From: Protula sp. h YS-2021
Lineage: Eukaryota; Annelida; Polychaeta; Sabellida; Serpulidae
DNA: 64,000 nucleotides
Reading direction: 5' to 3'
Assembly (NCBI GenBank): GCA_949752745.1
Contig: OX457028.1
Span: 9,408,763-9,472,762, forward strand
The notes beneath the pieces were generated by a model. The model did not search any database and was not told the origin of the DNA. It saw nothing but the letters and a program-made list of their open reading frames with translations. Below are positions 13,501 to 23,162 of the stretch, piece after piece; the stretch's first letter is position 1; every line of letters starts with the position of its first letter. A program made the translations under genes and the position numbers.

Positions 13501-16500
13501 AAAAAATGTTATACACGAAAGAGATCTGTGCTGCATTTAGGCCTTTGTACACCTGATACCAGAACAAAGAAATGTAAACCATGTTAAGTTTCGGACGACA
13601 TTAATTTGAGTGAAAACTTCTGTAATACTGTGTTACGTTTACATTTTAAATAAAAATCTAATATAGAAGTGTCTCTATGCAAAAAGGACTCAATCAAATT
13701 GAAAATTGCCAGATTAGGACTTTCGTTTGTAATTATAAACCTGATAAAGAGTATACTTAAGTAAAAACATTACAGCTGAAGAAATTGAAAAATTGTCGGA
13801 CACACCTTATTAGTCTCACAATAACATTCGAGCATTAAAAAAAGGACCAAAAGGCAAACCAGTTTAAAGTAAAAATCAAATAAGTGAAGGTAAGCAATTA
13901 AAAAGGACTTGAAGTTTAACAATAATATCTAACATGCTTTATTCTGGAAATAATTAGGAATATTAAGACATATTTATCTAGCTAAACAACTTTACCTTAA
14001 AATGAAATTGATTGGTTGGATCCAGTGCCCACGTGATTGACATGTGATATCCAAACGGTACGATAAAAAGCCATTGATAAGTGCTCTCATCTTGTGTTTT
14101 TCTGAAGACAGGTGTGTCTGCGTCCAGATTTACTATGCCAGACATTCCCTCTATACGAATGGACTCCGCAAACTCCCAGGATGCATCTGGAAAATGTAAT
14201 ACTCCATTTCTGAGGAAGCTTCAATATATTTCGAGAGCTATTGTAGTTTTTTTTCTATCCACAAAGAAGGTCTTTTTAAAATTGAGTGCAAGCATCTAGA
14301 ATGCAGTTGATGCTCTCTATAAATATTCTATACAATCAAATTAGCAGTTAAAAACCAAGATAGGTTTGTTGTTGCAGTCGTTAAAATGTATTCCCCAAAC
14401 TTAAACACTTTTAAACGTAAAATGATACATACCAACAGATTCGTATGAAAGATGTATGGATTCGTCTTCACGTAAGGTGATGCCCTCTAGCGTCAGGAAC
14501 ATTGTGTTACCGCTTGAATAAAACGATTGAAACGCGCGATGTCCACAAAGTGTGTGAAGCAATGGTGCTGAAGCCGAACCACCGTCGTAAATCTCAACTC
14601 CACCTCCTTCACACTGATTGCCTTTCCATTCATAAAATCAACATTTTAACAATTGTAATTTAACAATTTCAATTGTTTATTAAGTGAAATGATTCATATG
14701 ACGTATGTAATAAATGTTCGCGAAAATGTTCATGTATTTGGCACAACAGTCTCTAGCTAAGTCACAAAGATGACTCACATACTTTGTTAAGTTATATCGC
14801 TAAATTTATAACTCTAAAGTACGCACTTTTAATGAAGTTTATGACGGCGGCCCTGTACGTTTTGGATAATGTTATATACTAAGTTATACAATAAGCTTAC
14901 TTTTTTTGTTCTGCTTGATTATTAGCAAAATAGTGCGAATATTTCTTATAGTAACAATATCGCTGGTTCTTTAACCACACGTTTTGTGTTCTCATAAAAT
15001 AAATCAACAAAAAGGAAAAGCAAGAAAACTCAAACAAAATTGAAAACAATTTATCTTTGATGTACATGAGGGATGACAAAGTAATTAATTTTTACATTTT
15101 TCATGTCTGATGAATGTCTGAGAACTTTTAATGTCTCGGAATAATTTTATTTGGCATATAAAACCATTAATATTAATCAACTAGCAGAGAAGGCAATTGG
15201 TCATTTTTACCAACACGGTTACTTTGAATTATTTAAAACGTTTAATTATGGAATTATCGAAGATCCAGTATGCTTTGTAGGGCTGTTCTATAGAAATAAA
15301 ATGATTTCGATAAACCTGTGTCAAAGGATTGAAAGGTGACGACGGTGAGATTAATTTTCATTCCATCAGCCACAGAGATATACCATTCACAGTACGATGC
15401 TGTGTGCAGGAGTGTCTCAGTGAGAACGATATCCCCACACTCAGATGTAAACACGCGCGGCGTACCGCAGCCAGAGTCGCCACTTCCTTGGCCACATTCT
15501 ACGTGCAACATTTAAAGAAGATATATGAAATATACAAAAATATTTCAAACGTTTTTAAGCAGCTAAAAAGGGGATGCTAAAGAAACACATAATCGGAATA
15601 TATGATAAGTTTATACCTCTGCTTAGACGAATATGAAAAGTAAGACTTTGCCTAAAGTAGTTCGTGTCAACATGGCAACTCCTTTGCTTACATGTTGCCC
15701 TCGTTTACAATACTGCGCCATAGATCGACACAGCGACAAATTCTACTTGAATAAAAAATACCAGCATAAAATCATGTGCATTGTTTTATGCTAGTTTAAA
15801 ACGGAGTATACTTTTTGCAGTAAGACATCATTATGCGCTTCAATCTTTTGCATATAAATCACGCATGAGTAACCTTAACAAAACAACTTAACGAATTAAA
15901 TAGTATAATATACTAATACAAGATCTAATAACAGACTTCAAATAAATAGTTATATATCGTTAATAGATCTTTTTTTATATATGATATACTTATTCTATAT
16001 AAATTACGTACTCTCTTGTGAATAAGCCAGTGAAAATCCTCCATAGCTTAAACTTTCATCTGTGACAAAGTCAACCAGAACGACATCAGAAGCCGACGTT
16101 GTATAAGACGTCTGAATAAGACCCTCTGTGTTTCCGTTAACATCGCTTAGACTTCCGCAAAGTGGTCCGAATATCAATGAGGAATTGTCTCCTTGTCCGT
16201 TGTACGCAGAGATGTGATCAAAAACACAGCCCTTTGCGTATTCGATTTCCATCATTTCTATTCTATGAAGGTCATGAAAAGTAAACACATCGGAACATCA
16301 TTCGATTTACACAGTTTGGCTTTACAATTTAAATCCTTTCAAAGACTAAAACAAGATCGCAATAAGTAGGAAAAAATGATAATAAATTGTTCGTTATATA
16401 TTTAACAATAAGTATTTTATTTTAGTATTATATAGTTATCATGTTTTCATGCAGCTAAAATAAGCTAAGTTTAAAGCTCCGTTTTATTATTGTATGTTAT

Positions 16501-19500
16501 TGTTCTATAAACACATGACTAGCATAGGTTCTTCACAGAATCATAAGTCAGTGATCTATAACACAACAACGATGCTTTACAAAATGCGACACCGACATCA
16601 AATTCCGTATCAGTTGCTCTGTTGAGTTTTTTCTGTTGCTCACTCGGTCATCAATTTGTTTTGTTCTTTGTTTTTGTTTTTGTTTTGTTTTGTTTTGTTT
16701 GTTTTTTTTTTGTTTTTTTTTGTTTTTTTGATGTGCATGTCATCTACGTGCTAAGTCTTTTTATAACATAATAAGGACGTGTTTGCACTACCTTCTACCA
16801 TTTCGTGCATATTGATAATCAAAGCTTTAATTTTATGATCCTCACTTGGTAAAAGGCTGACATATAAGTCGTGTTTTGAAAAGCTTGACACGGGGCAAGA
16901 TTTAAGCTGAATTTCATTTCAATATATTCAATGATATATGTCCCATTGTAGTTTTAGACATCAAACGCAATGGCGGCGAGATAAACACGAGTTATTAACC
17001 CTGCATGTGACATCAAGTGCAAATGTCCTTTTCATGTTCCCTTATTTTATTGTAATGGAAGAAATAACCATGAAACATTCGTGCCAGCCCAAACCCTCGG
17101 TTACATTAAGAGACACGAGACGCACGAATGTCATCCTTAACATGTTTAAGCACAGGGTACTTTCATTTTGTTCTGTGACCTTGTAAGGTTTAAATACATA
17201 CACTTACTCCGAGCAGTGTCTTTGAACAAGGAAATATATCAGTGAAGGTTGTAGGGCAGACGTGCCAGCACCTGAGTGTTTCAAAGCGTCAGTTCGCTCT
17301 AATTTCAAAAGCTAATGCAAAATAGTTGTATGTCTTGTTTTTAATATAGAAAAACGTAACATCTTTCTTTAAAATCAATATTCTAGCACCTTTGTCATCG
17401 GGCAAAAAGCGAATATACTGTAAAATATCAATCCTCAGCTTTAAAAAGTTTTTTTTCATATATATGAATGTAACTAATTTGATAAAATTGCTGGCTGTCA
17501 AAGAGAATTAACGGGAATATCTGTTCAATGTGTTTTAGACTAATAACACTGACAAGCTGTAGAGCAAAGCTATTGACCAATGTGTCTTAGACTAATAATG
17601 CTGACAAGCTGTACAACTGGGATACTGTCAGATACCCAATGAGAATACTAAGTTCAATTTTCCCTTACACCGATGGACTAGACTTTTATTTGTATAAATA
17701 TATATTTGAAGTATTGCCTGAGTTATGGTAGTATGCCTAATTACATGATATTTTCCATCAGTGCTTAACATTTGAAAAGCTTTGAGTTCACTCAGAACTG
17801 GAAATAACACAACAAAATAAGTGGCGTTGATATTTTCGAGGACATTGTGAAGGCATTTGAATTGCACATCTTTATTATTCTAAAGATAGGTATGCACGCC
17901 AGGGGTGCTTTATTTCCCAACCAAAATGCTATAACACTAATCTTAAATACAGTACAAATTAACAGTTATCGATCGATGACTGAGTATTGCATGAGAGGGA
18001 GAGTACCTCAAGAGAAGCGTGCGCTCCGGCTGTACTGTTATAAACCACTGGCAGCGCACGTTAGCCGGGTAAGGCTTGGGATACAACGGAGACTGAATTA
18101 CACCTTCTGATTCTGTCAGATTTGTCTCTCCGCAAACAGTCCATAACTCTCCTTCTTTTTCTGGAAAAGGCAATGAATTTAGCTCAGATTTCTGCCAAAA
18201 TATGTTCTTTTCTCTAATAAAAAAGGCAACAACCATACAAGGTAATTGTGATAGACCAATGAACTATGATAGACCAAGGTAATTTTGATAGACAAAGGTG
18301 ATTGTGGTAGACCAAGTAATTGTGAGAGACCAATGTTAAATCGTAGAATTAAGGATGCAAGAAAAAATAGCATAAAAATAAAGAAACATGTTTTCAAATA
18401 GTGTAGTTTGCTTTACTTATAATTTGGTGAGGAGTTTACACATTCTTATTCAAATATAAAATTAATAATGGCAAGAAATATAGGGCTACTTAATGCAATT
18501 AAAATTAAGATATAACGTCAGGGTGATTTTAATAAATATTCGATGCAGCTGAATAAGTGACACCGGCGTTGTTGCTTCACCTTCATATTGACACCTGTCG
18601 CCAACAAAGGGATAGTTACACAAACACTCTACTTCTTCTGGTCCCGGAATGTAAATACACCTGCCGCCATTTTCACAGCTGATATCATTGCATTTGAGAG
18701 TCTCTGAAAAATAAACATTCTTCTTAATTAATTTAAATCGTATAATAATAATACATAATGTAAATATTTAATACCCTAGCCAAATGACTAATGAAATAAA
18801 GAATAGATAATGAAAGTAATAAGATGATTAAATTAATCGATTGACTAGTTAAATCAAACAATTTTTATGGGGATCTTTGAAGCTTGAATAGAAAGGTACA
18901 GCAGGCACATACTTTCGCATACGTAGCCTTGGATTTCATTGGAGGGATTGAATTGACAGCTGTAATCTCTCCAGTAGTAACGGTCAAGTGTGTCCACAAT
19001 TGTTGCCCAATATTCATAGTTTGTCATGACGCTGCAGTCCTCCACAAACATGGCGTTATCGGGCTCTCCGGGATACCATTCGTGCCACTGTGCCGTAGGC
19101 AGAGCCATTAGTTCTCCATCCATCCATCGCCACACTCCCTCTGTAATATACCTAACATCAGTTCCTGTACACTCCGGATGTCTTTTTACAAAAGGAAACG
19201 TTAAAAAATAGTTCTGGGAATTCCTAAAATTGCAATAAGTTCATCTGGTGTTAATTCAACACACAAGTTGTGAATTGGCTTATTGGGCAGCGTCAGTCAT
19301 TACATTTGTAAATGCACGACGAAAGCTTGTCCTTTCCCGCAGTGGGAAAAGAAAAAAACACGTGTCATATTTGGCCAATTTAAATAATATACGGCAACTG
19401 AAAGGTGCGTATGACTATTATCCTGACCAAACATAGGAGATGTTTTTTTATATTTTAGGGTCTTGATTGTTTGTCAATTCCAGCCCACTTGACAGGAGCA

Positions 19501-22192
19501 CTGCTATGTTGTAACTGCCATTGTAGACATTTTTGATACGTCATAAAGCACCAATCAAATCACGTGATTTACCATTGTAAGTACCGTATTATTAGTGCCA
19601 CATTCTAAATACCACATTATACTGGCAAAACGCGTGGCAATAAGCCAATTCACACTTTCAGGTCTCTCCGGTGGAGGTGTTGTTTCGACTGCATATTTTT
19701 TGGGATAAATTATGAAGACATAATAAGGAAAAACATCAAAATTCTAATTTTCTTTCAACATGCACACTTTCAAATTTATAAAGCCATCATATGATCTTAT
19801 AAAAAACATTTTCTCAACTGAATTCAGCCGAACCGCAAAAACTTTTCGCAAAAGTCAAAATGTGATTTGGTTTATTAGATACATTGGTAATACAGTGAAA
19901 AGCGCTGTTCTCTTGTGGGTTTAATAACATTTTGAACTGATGGCCAAAGACTCAGTGGGCGTTAATTATGAATTCTGAAACAGGTAATCTGACCAACAGC
20001 ATTCCCTTAGTTAGTTAAATGGAGCGAACGTTACTTCCCCGCTTACCACCCCGAGTCGGATTCGAACCGTGTACCTTGAGATTACCAAACGAATGCTCTA
20101 ACCATACGAGCTAACTGTTACACCCTGGATTTAAATAATATTCCTGTATTATCGATTATCTTACAATGGCATTTTTGCCTATAAATGACCGTTATATCCA
20201 TCAGGATAAAGTCTATAATATAAGTAGGGTTATTATTTTACCTTGGTCGATATCTGTGCCTCCTATAAAGGCACTCAGTGGTCTGTTTTGTAGTATGTCG
20301 TTCGCAATGAAGTCAAACTCCTGCTGGGAGTTGATGGAGACTAGCATCCCTCCTTCCAGGTGACACTCATCCTGGGCTGTGAGTGCATTCAGGGAACCAG
20401 CCGTGAAGTATTTATAGGAATGCCCGTCAAAATCTCTCCACGTGTCACCTATGTCTCGATCAGCTAAACAACAAAGGCATCATAACAATCTAAGTTAATT
20501 ACCAAGGGTACTGACAGAAAGGAAAGCCGTGCCTATTTGGAGAAGACATTCTCTTTAACGTTTACTTGTCATTACATTTCTTGGCTTCTCAGACACCTAA
20601 GGCAATAAAACTATCAGGGGTGGTATTCACAAAGGTTAACTGTACTGCTAACACATTCCGTTAACTGCTCCCATCGCTAAAGCAACTTATGAAAGCAAAC
20701 TGATAAATTTTACTTTTATGTTAAAATATATTCTTATGAAACTGTTTGCTTAATTTAGATAAATCACCTGATTTCTCTTGTTTAATGTACAGTTAACTGT
20801 ACAGTTAACTTTTGTGAAGAAGATAGCTAATTGTCCAGTTATTTTCTGGGCGAGATGAGCTAGAAAAGCGAGTTGTGGAGAAAGTCAGCAAATTTCCAAT
20901 TCTTCGAGTTTCACATAAGCCAGGTTGGGTTATGCTTAAAAACGTGTAGTTACATTTACAAAAGCTAAGCTGCATTTATGAAAGTAGAGTTACACTTACA
21001 CGTACGATTGTTGTATGTATGTGAAATAAGTTTCAATAGTGAACCCTGTTTTAACATTTGGAATAGTGGTGACTTTTATGAGTATTATATTGTATGCAAT
21101 AATAGCCACAAAGTGCATAACATGTTTAATGTATGCAAATTCATGTATTTCTAGTGTAGTGTAATTTCGTTTCAAAATTTTCAACATTATGATGATTACA
21201 GGAGTACTTTAAATGATCATTTCAAAATTTGTCTGATTGTTTGTACGTAACATAAGTAATGTTCATTTGCATAAATAAAGAAAGTAAAAACAACAAAATA
21301 TTTTATATACATGCATTTATGCCAAAGTTCAGTTTAAACTACAAAATATAAAACAGTCATTATGACTGTTTGTGTAAAATACATCAAATCTTCTAATATT
21401 GGTCTATTTAAAACAGCTCCATATTTTATGTTGTTTCTATAGTGAAGTCATCCGGCTATAAATCCATAGATAACATGAGAAATATGGGTTTTTAATAAGT
21501 TCACTTAGTGCATGGGGATAAGATTTTGTCATATGCAGAAAGGTTCTCTTGTGAAAGCTTTAGCTGTGCACAGTGTAACTATATTTTTTAAGCATAACTC
21601 AATCTATATTATTTGTAACTCGAAGTCAATAAAATTTTGAAGGCGCCTTCATAACTCCCCTTTTAACTCAACTTTCCCAGAAAATAACTCGACAATTAGT
21701 CAATCTCCTTCTGTGAATACCGGGGAAGAGGAAGAAACTAAATAAAACTTTTTTCCAGACTATATCCTTTATACCCTTTGTGCCCTTTTGGTGGCAATCC
21801 AGGGAAAGGGGGGGGGTCCAGGGGTTTAAAAAATCCACTCCCCACCTACACCCCCCTCAATTCGCAAAAATATATACTGTTTAACTTCGTGTTTTCACAA
21901 ATGAGTTTGACTGGTAAAATCGCTACTAAGGGTTTTTTCTTTTTAAGTTGAACCCCCCCCCCTCTAACCACTCCCCTTTTACGACACCTGCCATTATCTT
22001 GATATCCTTATTATGTCAAGCCTGTTGCTATTGGAAAACATGACTTACGATCGCACTCGCTGATGTAGTCGAAGCAGCAGTTTTCGTACTGTTTGCAGGC
22101 TTCGTTACAGTAACATGGCCGTCCGGGGAAGTAGGACTCATCACAGCGTCCTACGCACGAGTTCCAATCTCTCTCCTCCTCCACCTCTTGAG
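807..22192 (-). CDS. Gene 1: GRL101-like LRR/LDLa receptor with SMB-CTLD-EGF-CUB ectodomain (partial, both ends missing)
   Basis: Twenty-nine exons on the minus strand, listed separately below, join with GT-AG borders and matching phases into 1720 codons without a stop. Approximate domain order by residue: somatomedin B 1-47, CTLD-A 48-197, EGF 198-238, CUB1 239-373, CUB2 374-497, CUB3 498-606, CUB4 607-754, CUB-like 755-903, CTLD-B 904-1097, linker 1098-1124, CTLD-C 1125-1254, LDLa1-4 1255-1409, Cys-rich module 1410-1487, LDLa5-6 1488-1569, LRRs 1570-1720. The LDLa to LRR part matches gene 2 exon for exon, and gene 2 continues into a 7TM domain, so a hinge and 7TM are expected left of base 1. 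The family (molluscan GRL101) sits in the plasma membrane with the modules outside. The first visible exon starts in phase 1 at a clear acceptor, so the signal peptide is further right and was not found. Two genes lying head to tail is possible, but unbroken phase, no stop and no start exon between the lectin/CUB part and the receptor part argue for one gene. Confidence 0.85.
1421..1509. repeat. (TA)n microsatellite
   Basis: About 89 bp of TA directly next to the LDLa6 donor at 1511. Confidence 0.97.
1511..1621 (-). CDS. Gene 1 exon: LDLa 6
   Basis: 111 bp, phase 1-1. FHCKDSDMCLAHKEVC and CPVHGEDEKHC. Its donor reads G|GTATATAT and lies directly on a (TA)n array. Confidence 0.92.
1912..2046 (-). 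CDS. Gene 1 exon: LDLa 5
   Basis: 135 bp, phase 1-1. ECSAGMYHCYESFCVPARKL then CDGKMDCPGADDESNC, a full LDLa. A CP pair ends the exon. Confidence 0.94.
2357..2590 (-). CDS. Gene 1 exon: unnamed Cys-rich module
   Basis: A 234 bp phase 1-1 exon with no domain I can name. Cys pattern: GCKQGSTFANCHVGRAQC, ETCVYD, SCRDGAHLRTLC. The gene 2 copy is at 55746-55970, so the module is conserved between LDLa4 and LDLa5. Confidence 0.88.
2759..2878 (-). CDS. Gene 1 exon: LDLa 4-like, reduced cysteines
   Basis: A 120 bp phase 1-1 exon. TCDGFQCYSGLCLDP then ITDCPGLATEDE: only four of the six LDLa cysteines remain. The same reduction occurs in gene 2 at 60180-60299, so it is inherited. Confidence 0.9.
3340..3456 (-). 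CDS. Gene 1 exon: LDLa 3
   Basis: A 117 bp phase 1-1 exon (123 bp in gene 2). CLNDEFRCDNGQCVNASSVC and CADGSDEKSSVC, a complete LDLa with calcium ligands. Confidence 0.94.
3571..3748 (-). mobile_element. tRNA-derived SINE copy
   Basis: Minus-strand head TTAGATCAGTTGGTTGGAGC and AGATTCGAACACG, then the same ATTCAGTGGGCGGTAATTT body (plus-strand sense) as the 19935 copy. More diverged. Confidence 0.62.
3841..3948 (-). CDS. Gene 1 exon: LDLa 2
   Basis: A 108 bp phase 1-1 exon with all six cysteines and the DGSDESNC calcium motif. A CATA/TGTA-rich array begins two bases beyond its acceptor. Confidence 0.95.
3951..4345. repeat. TATGTATGTATAATG-type array
   Basis: Irregular copies of ATGTATGTATAATG, CATGACGTATG and GCATAATG. 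It begins two bases beyond the LDLa2 acceptor. Confidence 0.85.
4591..4710 (-). CDS. Gene 1 exon: LDLa 1
   Basis: A 120 bp phase 1-1 exon. [20 protein letters not shown] then [11 protein letters not shown]: six cysteines and the D..D..DE calcium cage. Confidence 0.95.
4990..5265. repeat. 40 bp minisatellite made of two 20 bp halves
   Basis: Alternating AGGCTCATTCCGGCTACAAT and AGACCTACTCCGGTTACAAG, about seven copies, ending 31 bp from the CTLD-C exon donor. Confidence 0.9.
5297..5408 (-). CDS. Gene 1 exon: CTLD-C, end
   Basis: Found by homology to gene 2 exon 62303-62414; both are 112 bp and phase 0-1. VSQGSELEDRTYYESIVAEC then ALCVSMPS matches VSQTNELDDEIRYDVISAAC and VVCTTQP. The terminal C.....C pair is kept. 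Confidence 0.88.
6616..6893 (-). CDS. Gene 1 exon: CTLD-C, first part
   Basis: Phase 1-0, 278 bp, the same length as the gene 2 exon at 63419-63696. ECAKGWFLVEGHCYTMHTKY and IWNHSESIGNILIGM align with the paralogue (GCPKGW, IWNHTQRMGNILIG). A divergent C-type lectin fold. Confidence 0.88.
7125..7205 (-). CDS. Gene 1 exon: short acidic/Gln linker
   Basis: A symmetric 81 bp phase 1-1 exon encoding a hydrophilic linker (DMTPPDELEDSATSQAQQTQ). No domain. It joins the CUB/lectin half to the half shared with gene 2. Confidence 0.75.
7881..8143 (-). CDS. Gene 1 exon: CTLD-B, end
   Basis: Phase 2-1. It contains the late CTLD cysteines (SLCTGFFP, KIPCDYPLLSAGLICKQ). An EPN/QPD-type triplet is not seen; PRN stands near that place. 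Confidence 0.85.
8404..8528 (-). CDS. Gene 1 exon: CTLD-B, middle
   Basis: Phase 0-2. HHIVMLGLHNREGQYVWTDG is the canonical ..WIGL......W.DG CTLD core. Confidence 0.92.
8870..9063 (-). CDS. Gene 1 exon: CTLD-B, first part
   Basis: Phase 1-0. ECPSEYTEWRGYCYRYYP is the typical C-type lectin start (C...W....C...), then SLEQCEKENGTLLTIHDEEE matches the C...G..L..I.....E helix. Confidence 0.92.
9292..9412 (-). CDS. Gene 1 exon: CUB-like unit, end
   Basis: Phase 0-1, beta-rich (KLGIELKTVTSSLDQRWEFK). It probably closes the fifth CUB-like unit. The acceptor is weak in pyrimidines but keeps phase. Confidence 0.7.
9813..9916 (-). CDS. Gene 1 exon: CUB-like unit, middle
   Basis: Phase 1-0. It encodes IIEIAKDARELRQYEADILT then LCGTTDLFQPP; the LCG fits the CUB L..CG strand. 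Its phases fit both neighbours. Confidence 0.72.
10708..10929 (-). CDS. Gene 1 exon: CUB-like unit, first part
   Basis: Phase 1-1. ECGAILSPQFPGLVIPSLWF resembles a CUB opening (CG.I.SP.FP......W), followed by GPDGNDENCEQSLK. Less regular than CUB1 and CUB2. Confidence 0.78.
11319..11462 (-). CDS. Gene 1 exon: CUB4, end
   Basis: Phase 1-1. GPLCGAESISSLTLNV and VVFYSDPSYGWRDHGVLRA are the L.G.CG and GF closing strands of CUB. Confidence 0.86.
11728..12027 (-). CDS. Gene 1 exon: CUB4, first part
   Basis: Phase 1-1. GCFRPFYYNSVYSKV, then YCKWHIKATPLQNLVIDF and RDCSHDGFVIL: CUB strands with the C.W.I and C..D...I signatures. Confidence 0.86.
12871..13006 (-). CDS. Gene 1 exon: CUB3 (degenerate), second half
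   Basis: Phase 0-1. The start was chosen at GGTACAG|GCCTCA because only that acceptor keeps frame with both neighbours; an AG 36 bases further in gives the wrong phase. It encodes ASIVYNSAHDT and FKCNKDECDVIFGARFEATG. A 74 bp minisatellite starts exactly at this acceptor. Confidence 0.78.
13007..13580. repeat. 74 bp minisatellite at a gene 1 acceptor
   Basis: Seven to eight units spaced 72-76 bp, marked by GAGGCCTGTACCGCATTTAG, GTACACCTGATA and GAAATGTAAACAATGTTATA. The first unit starts exactly at the 12871-13006 exon. Confidence 0.92.
13996..14186 (-). CDS. Gene 1 exon: CUB3 (degenerate), first half
   Basis: Phase 1-0. A beta-rich, CUB-length segment (YQWLFIVPFGYHMSITW resembles the C.W.I.......I.L. 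strand) in which the usual cysteines are missing. The CUB assignment rests on position and pattern. Confidence 0.75.
14433..14621 (-). CDS. Gene 1 exon: CUB2, second half
   Basis: Phase 1-1. QCEGGGVEIYDGGSASAP then LLHTLCGHRA matches the C..D.V.I.DG and L..CG parts of CUB. Confidence 0.88.
15316..15498 (-). CDS. Gene 1 exon: CUB2, first half
   Basis: Phase 1-1. An N-terminal C-G rich lead (ECGQGSGDSGCGTPR) is followed by SECGDIVLTE and SYCEWYISV, the CUB core C..G...L and C.W.I. Confidence 0.86.
16012..16262 (-). CDS. Gene 1 exon: CUB1, second half
   Basis: Phase 2 to 1. GCVFDHISAYNG then FGPLCGS and SYGGFSLAYS are the second half of CUB (C..D...I.DG, G..CG, GF...Y). It joins the previous exon through a split Arg codon. 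Confidence 0.92.
16664..16730. repeat. TTTTG simple repeat
   Basis: T-rich stretch with regular G (TTTTGTTTTGTTTTG). Confidence 0.85.
18007..18160 (-). CDS. Gene 1 exon: CUB1, first half
   Basis: Starts in phase 1 and ends in phase 2. VCGETNLTESEGVIQSPLYP followed by YPANVRCQWFI is the opening of a CUB domain (C, G.I.SP.YP, C.W.I). Confidence 0.92.
18240..18330. repeat. GATAGACCAA short tandem repeat
   Basis: Copies of GTAATTGTGATAGACCAA with 17-24 bp spacing in the intron upstream of CUB1. Confidence 0.7.
18581..18703 (-). CDS. Gene 1 exon: EGF-like domain
   Basis: A phase 1-1 exon with six cysteines in EGF spacing: CNDISCENGGRC, then CLC and GDRC. Classic shuffled EGF module between CTLD-A and CUB1. 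Confidence 0.9.
18913..19140 (-). CDS. Gene 1 exon: CTLD-A, second half
   Basis: Phase 1-1. WRWMDG, then WYPGEPDN and YYWRDYSC, ending GYVCE: the usual long-loop and WND-like parts of a CTLD. The sugar-specificity triplet reads EPD instead of EPN or QPD, and WND is replaced by WRD, so calcium-dependent sugar binding is possible but not certain. Confidence 0.9.
19935..20125 (-). mobile_element. tRNA-derived SINE copy
   Basis: On the minus strand the head TTAGCTCGTATGGTTAGAGC and GGTTCGAATCC are A- and B-box promoter motifs of tRNA type. The body shares ACTCAGTGGGCG(G)TAATT with the copy at 3571-3748. Confidence 0.7.
20242..20463 (-). CDS. Gene 1 exon: CTLD-A, first half
   Basis: Phase 1-1. 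It encodes the N-terminal half of a C-type lectin-like domain: ECHLEGGMLVSINSQQEFDF is the typical C..GG.L..I....E..F helix-2 region, followed by AFIGGTD. The second half is the next exon at 18913-19140. Confidence 0.88.
20622..21721. mobile_element. GGTATTCACAAAGG inverted-repeat element in gene 1 intron
   Basis: Ends GGTATTCACAAAGG (20622) and CCTTCTGTGAATACC (21707-21721). Long imperfect inverted arms follow: ATTGTCCAGTTATTTTCTGG near 20830 pairs with CCAGAAAATAACTCGACAAT near 21678. It lies between the somatomedin B and CTLD-A exons. Confidence 0.75.
22049..22192 (-). CDS. Gene 1 exon: somatomedin B domain
   Basis: A phase 1-1 exon after a pyrimidine-rich acceptor (CCCCTTTTACAG). It encodes the eight cysteines of a somatomedin B domain: CVGRC, CYC, a single C, CC and a final C in ISEC. 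The domain is a small disulfide knot for protein binding. Reading on through the acceptor gives only a short peptide from an internal ATG, too short for a signal peptide, so this is not the first exon. Confidence 0.88.
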
Positions 22193-23162
22193 CTGTAAAA
22201 GGGGTAAACAGCATTAAAAGAGATTGTATCAGCAAATATTATAGACAGATTCTCTGGTGTACCTGATTCTAATTTACATATTATTCAATTTTTTCAAAAT
22301 TGTTAAAACACACACAGAAGAAGGCGTTGTTTCACTGTTGTATTAGAGGATGATGTATTGCAAAATGATCTTCAATTTTTAATGATTATGTATTATTTGT
22401 TAAGAAACCTTCCTTCCCTGAGACTTCCTGCCTTTAACCAATCACATAAAAGGAATACTAGGTCATGTTTAAATGTTTGCACGTGACACACCTTCTACTC
22501 GAAAAGTACTGCTACTTTTTTTTAGAAATCTTGATCAAACTAACTATATAAAGGGTTAAATATGTGTAAATTTAAGCAGAAATATACTGTTAATATTAAG
22601 CAATAGATACAAGTAAAAAAATTATTGATTTTATATGCGATTGCTTATTACCCAGGCATTTGTTTCCCCGTTTGAGCATCACTCTATTAAGTTGTAAAAC
22701 CCGGTAAGTTCACAGATGGGAGGCGGGGGATTCTGGCAACACTTGATAAATGTTAACAACTGGTAACCTTGACCCGGTTGATATAGGGTGGGATAGGTCT
22801 CGCGAGATCACAATGACGATACCCGCAGTCCTAATTTCCGGTTTTGACTAACGATATCAACCATTTGTTTATATCACATTATTGAGTATCGCCGAACTGG
22901 TTGAATCGGAGGAGGTGTTACATAAGAACAACAGCAGTGAAGTTAAGCCACGTCTTTCAAAAAAAGGGGGAAAAGGGTATTTTGTTTCTATCCTAACGAT
23001 AGAGTTTGGGTCACCGTTGCTTGGGTCACCGTGTATTGAAGCATCTACATCAAAAACTCTCAAAAATTGAACCATTCTTCTACAGAACCATAATCATTTT
23101 TTATAATAAAAGAACCTCAGAAAAGGGACCAGGTTGGCATCATGCCACGGGTAGCTGGGTCT
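22193..23162. other. Non-coding, upstream of the first visible gene 1 exon
   Basis: No exon, RNA or repeat recognised. The signal-peptide exon of gene 1 could lie here or further right; I see no ATG-led hydrophobic stretch with a phase-1 donor. Confidence 0.5.

Noticed and set aside
20040..20125. A tRNA gene
   Set aside because: A and B boxes are present but I could not form an acceptor stem, and the tail matches another dispersed copy, so a SINE fits better.
22011..22235. Open frame reading as a hydrophobic leader followed by the somatomedin B domain
   Set aside because: The frame would begin at TTG, not ATG; the only ATG gives about eight residues before the domain. The CCCCTTTTACAG acceptor explains the sequence better.
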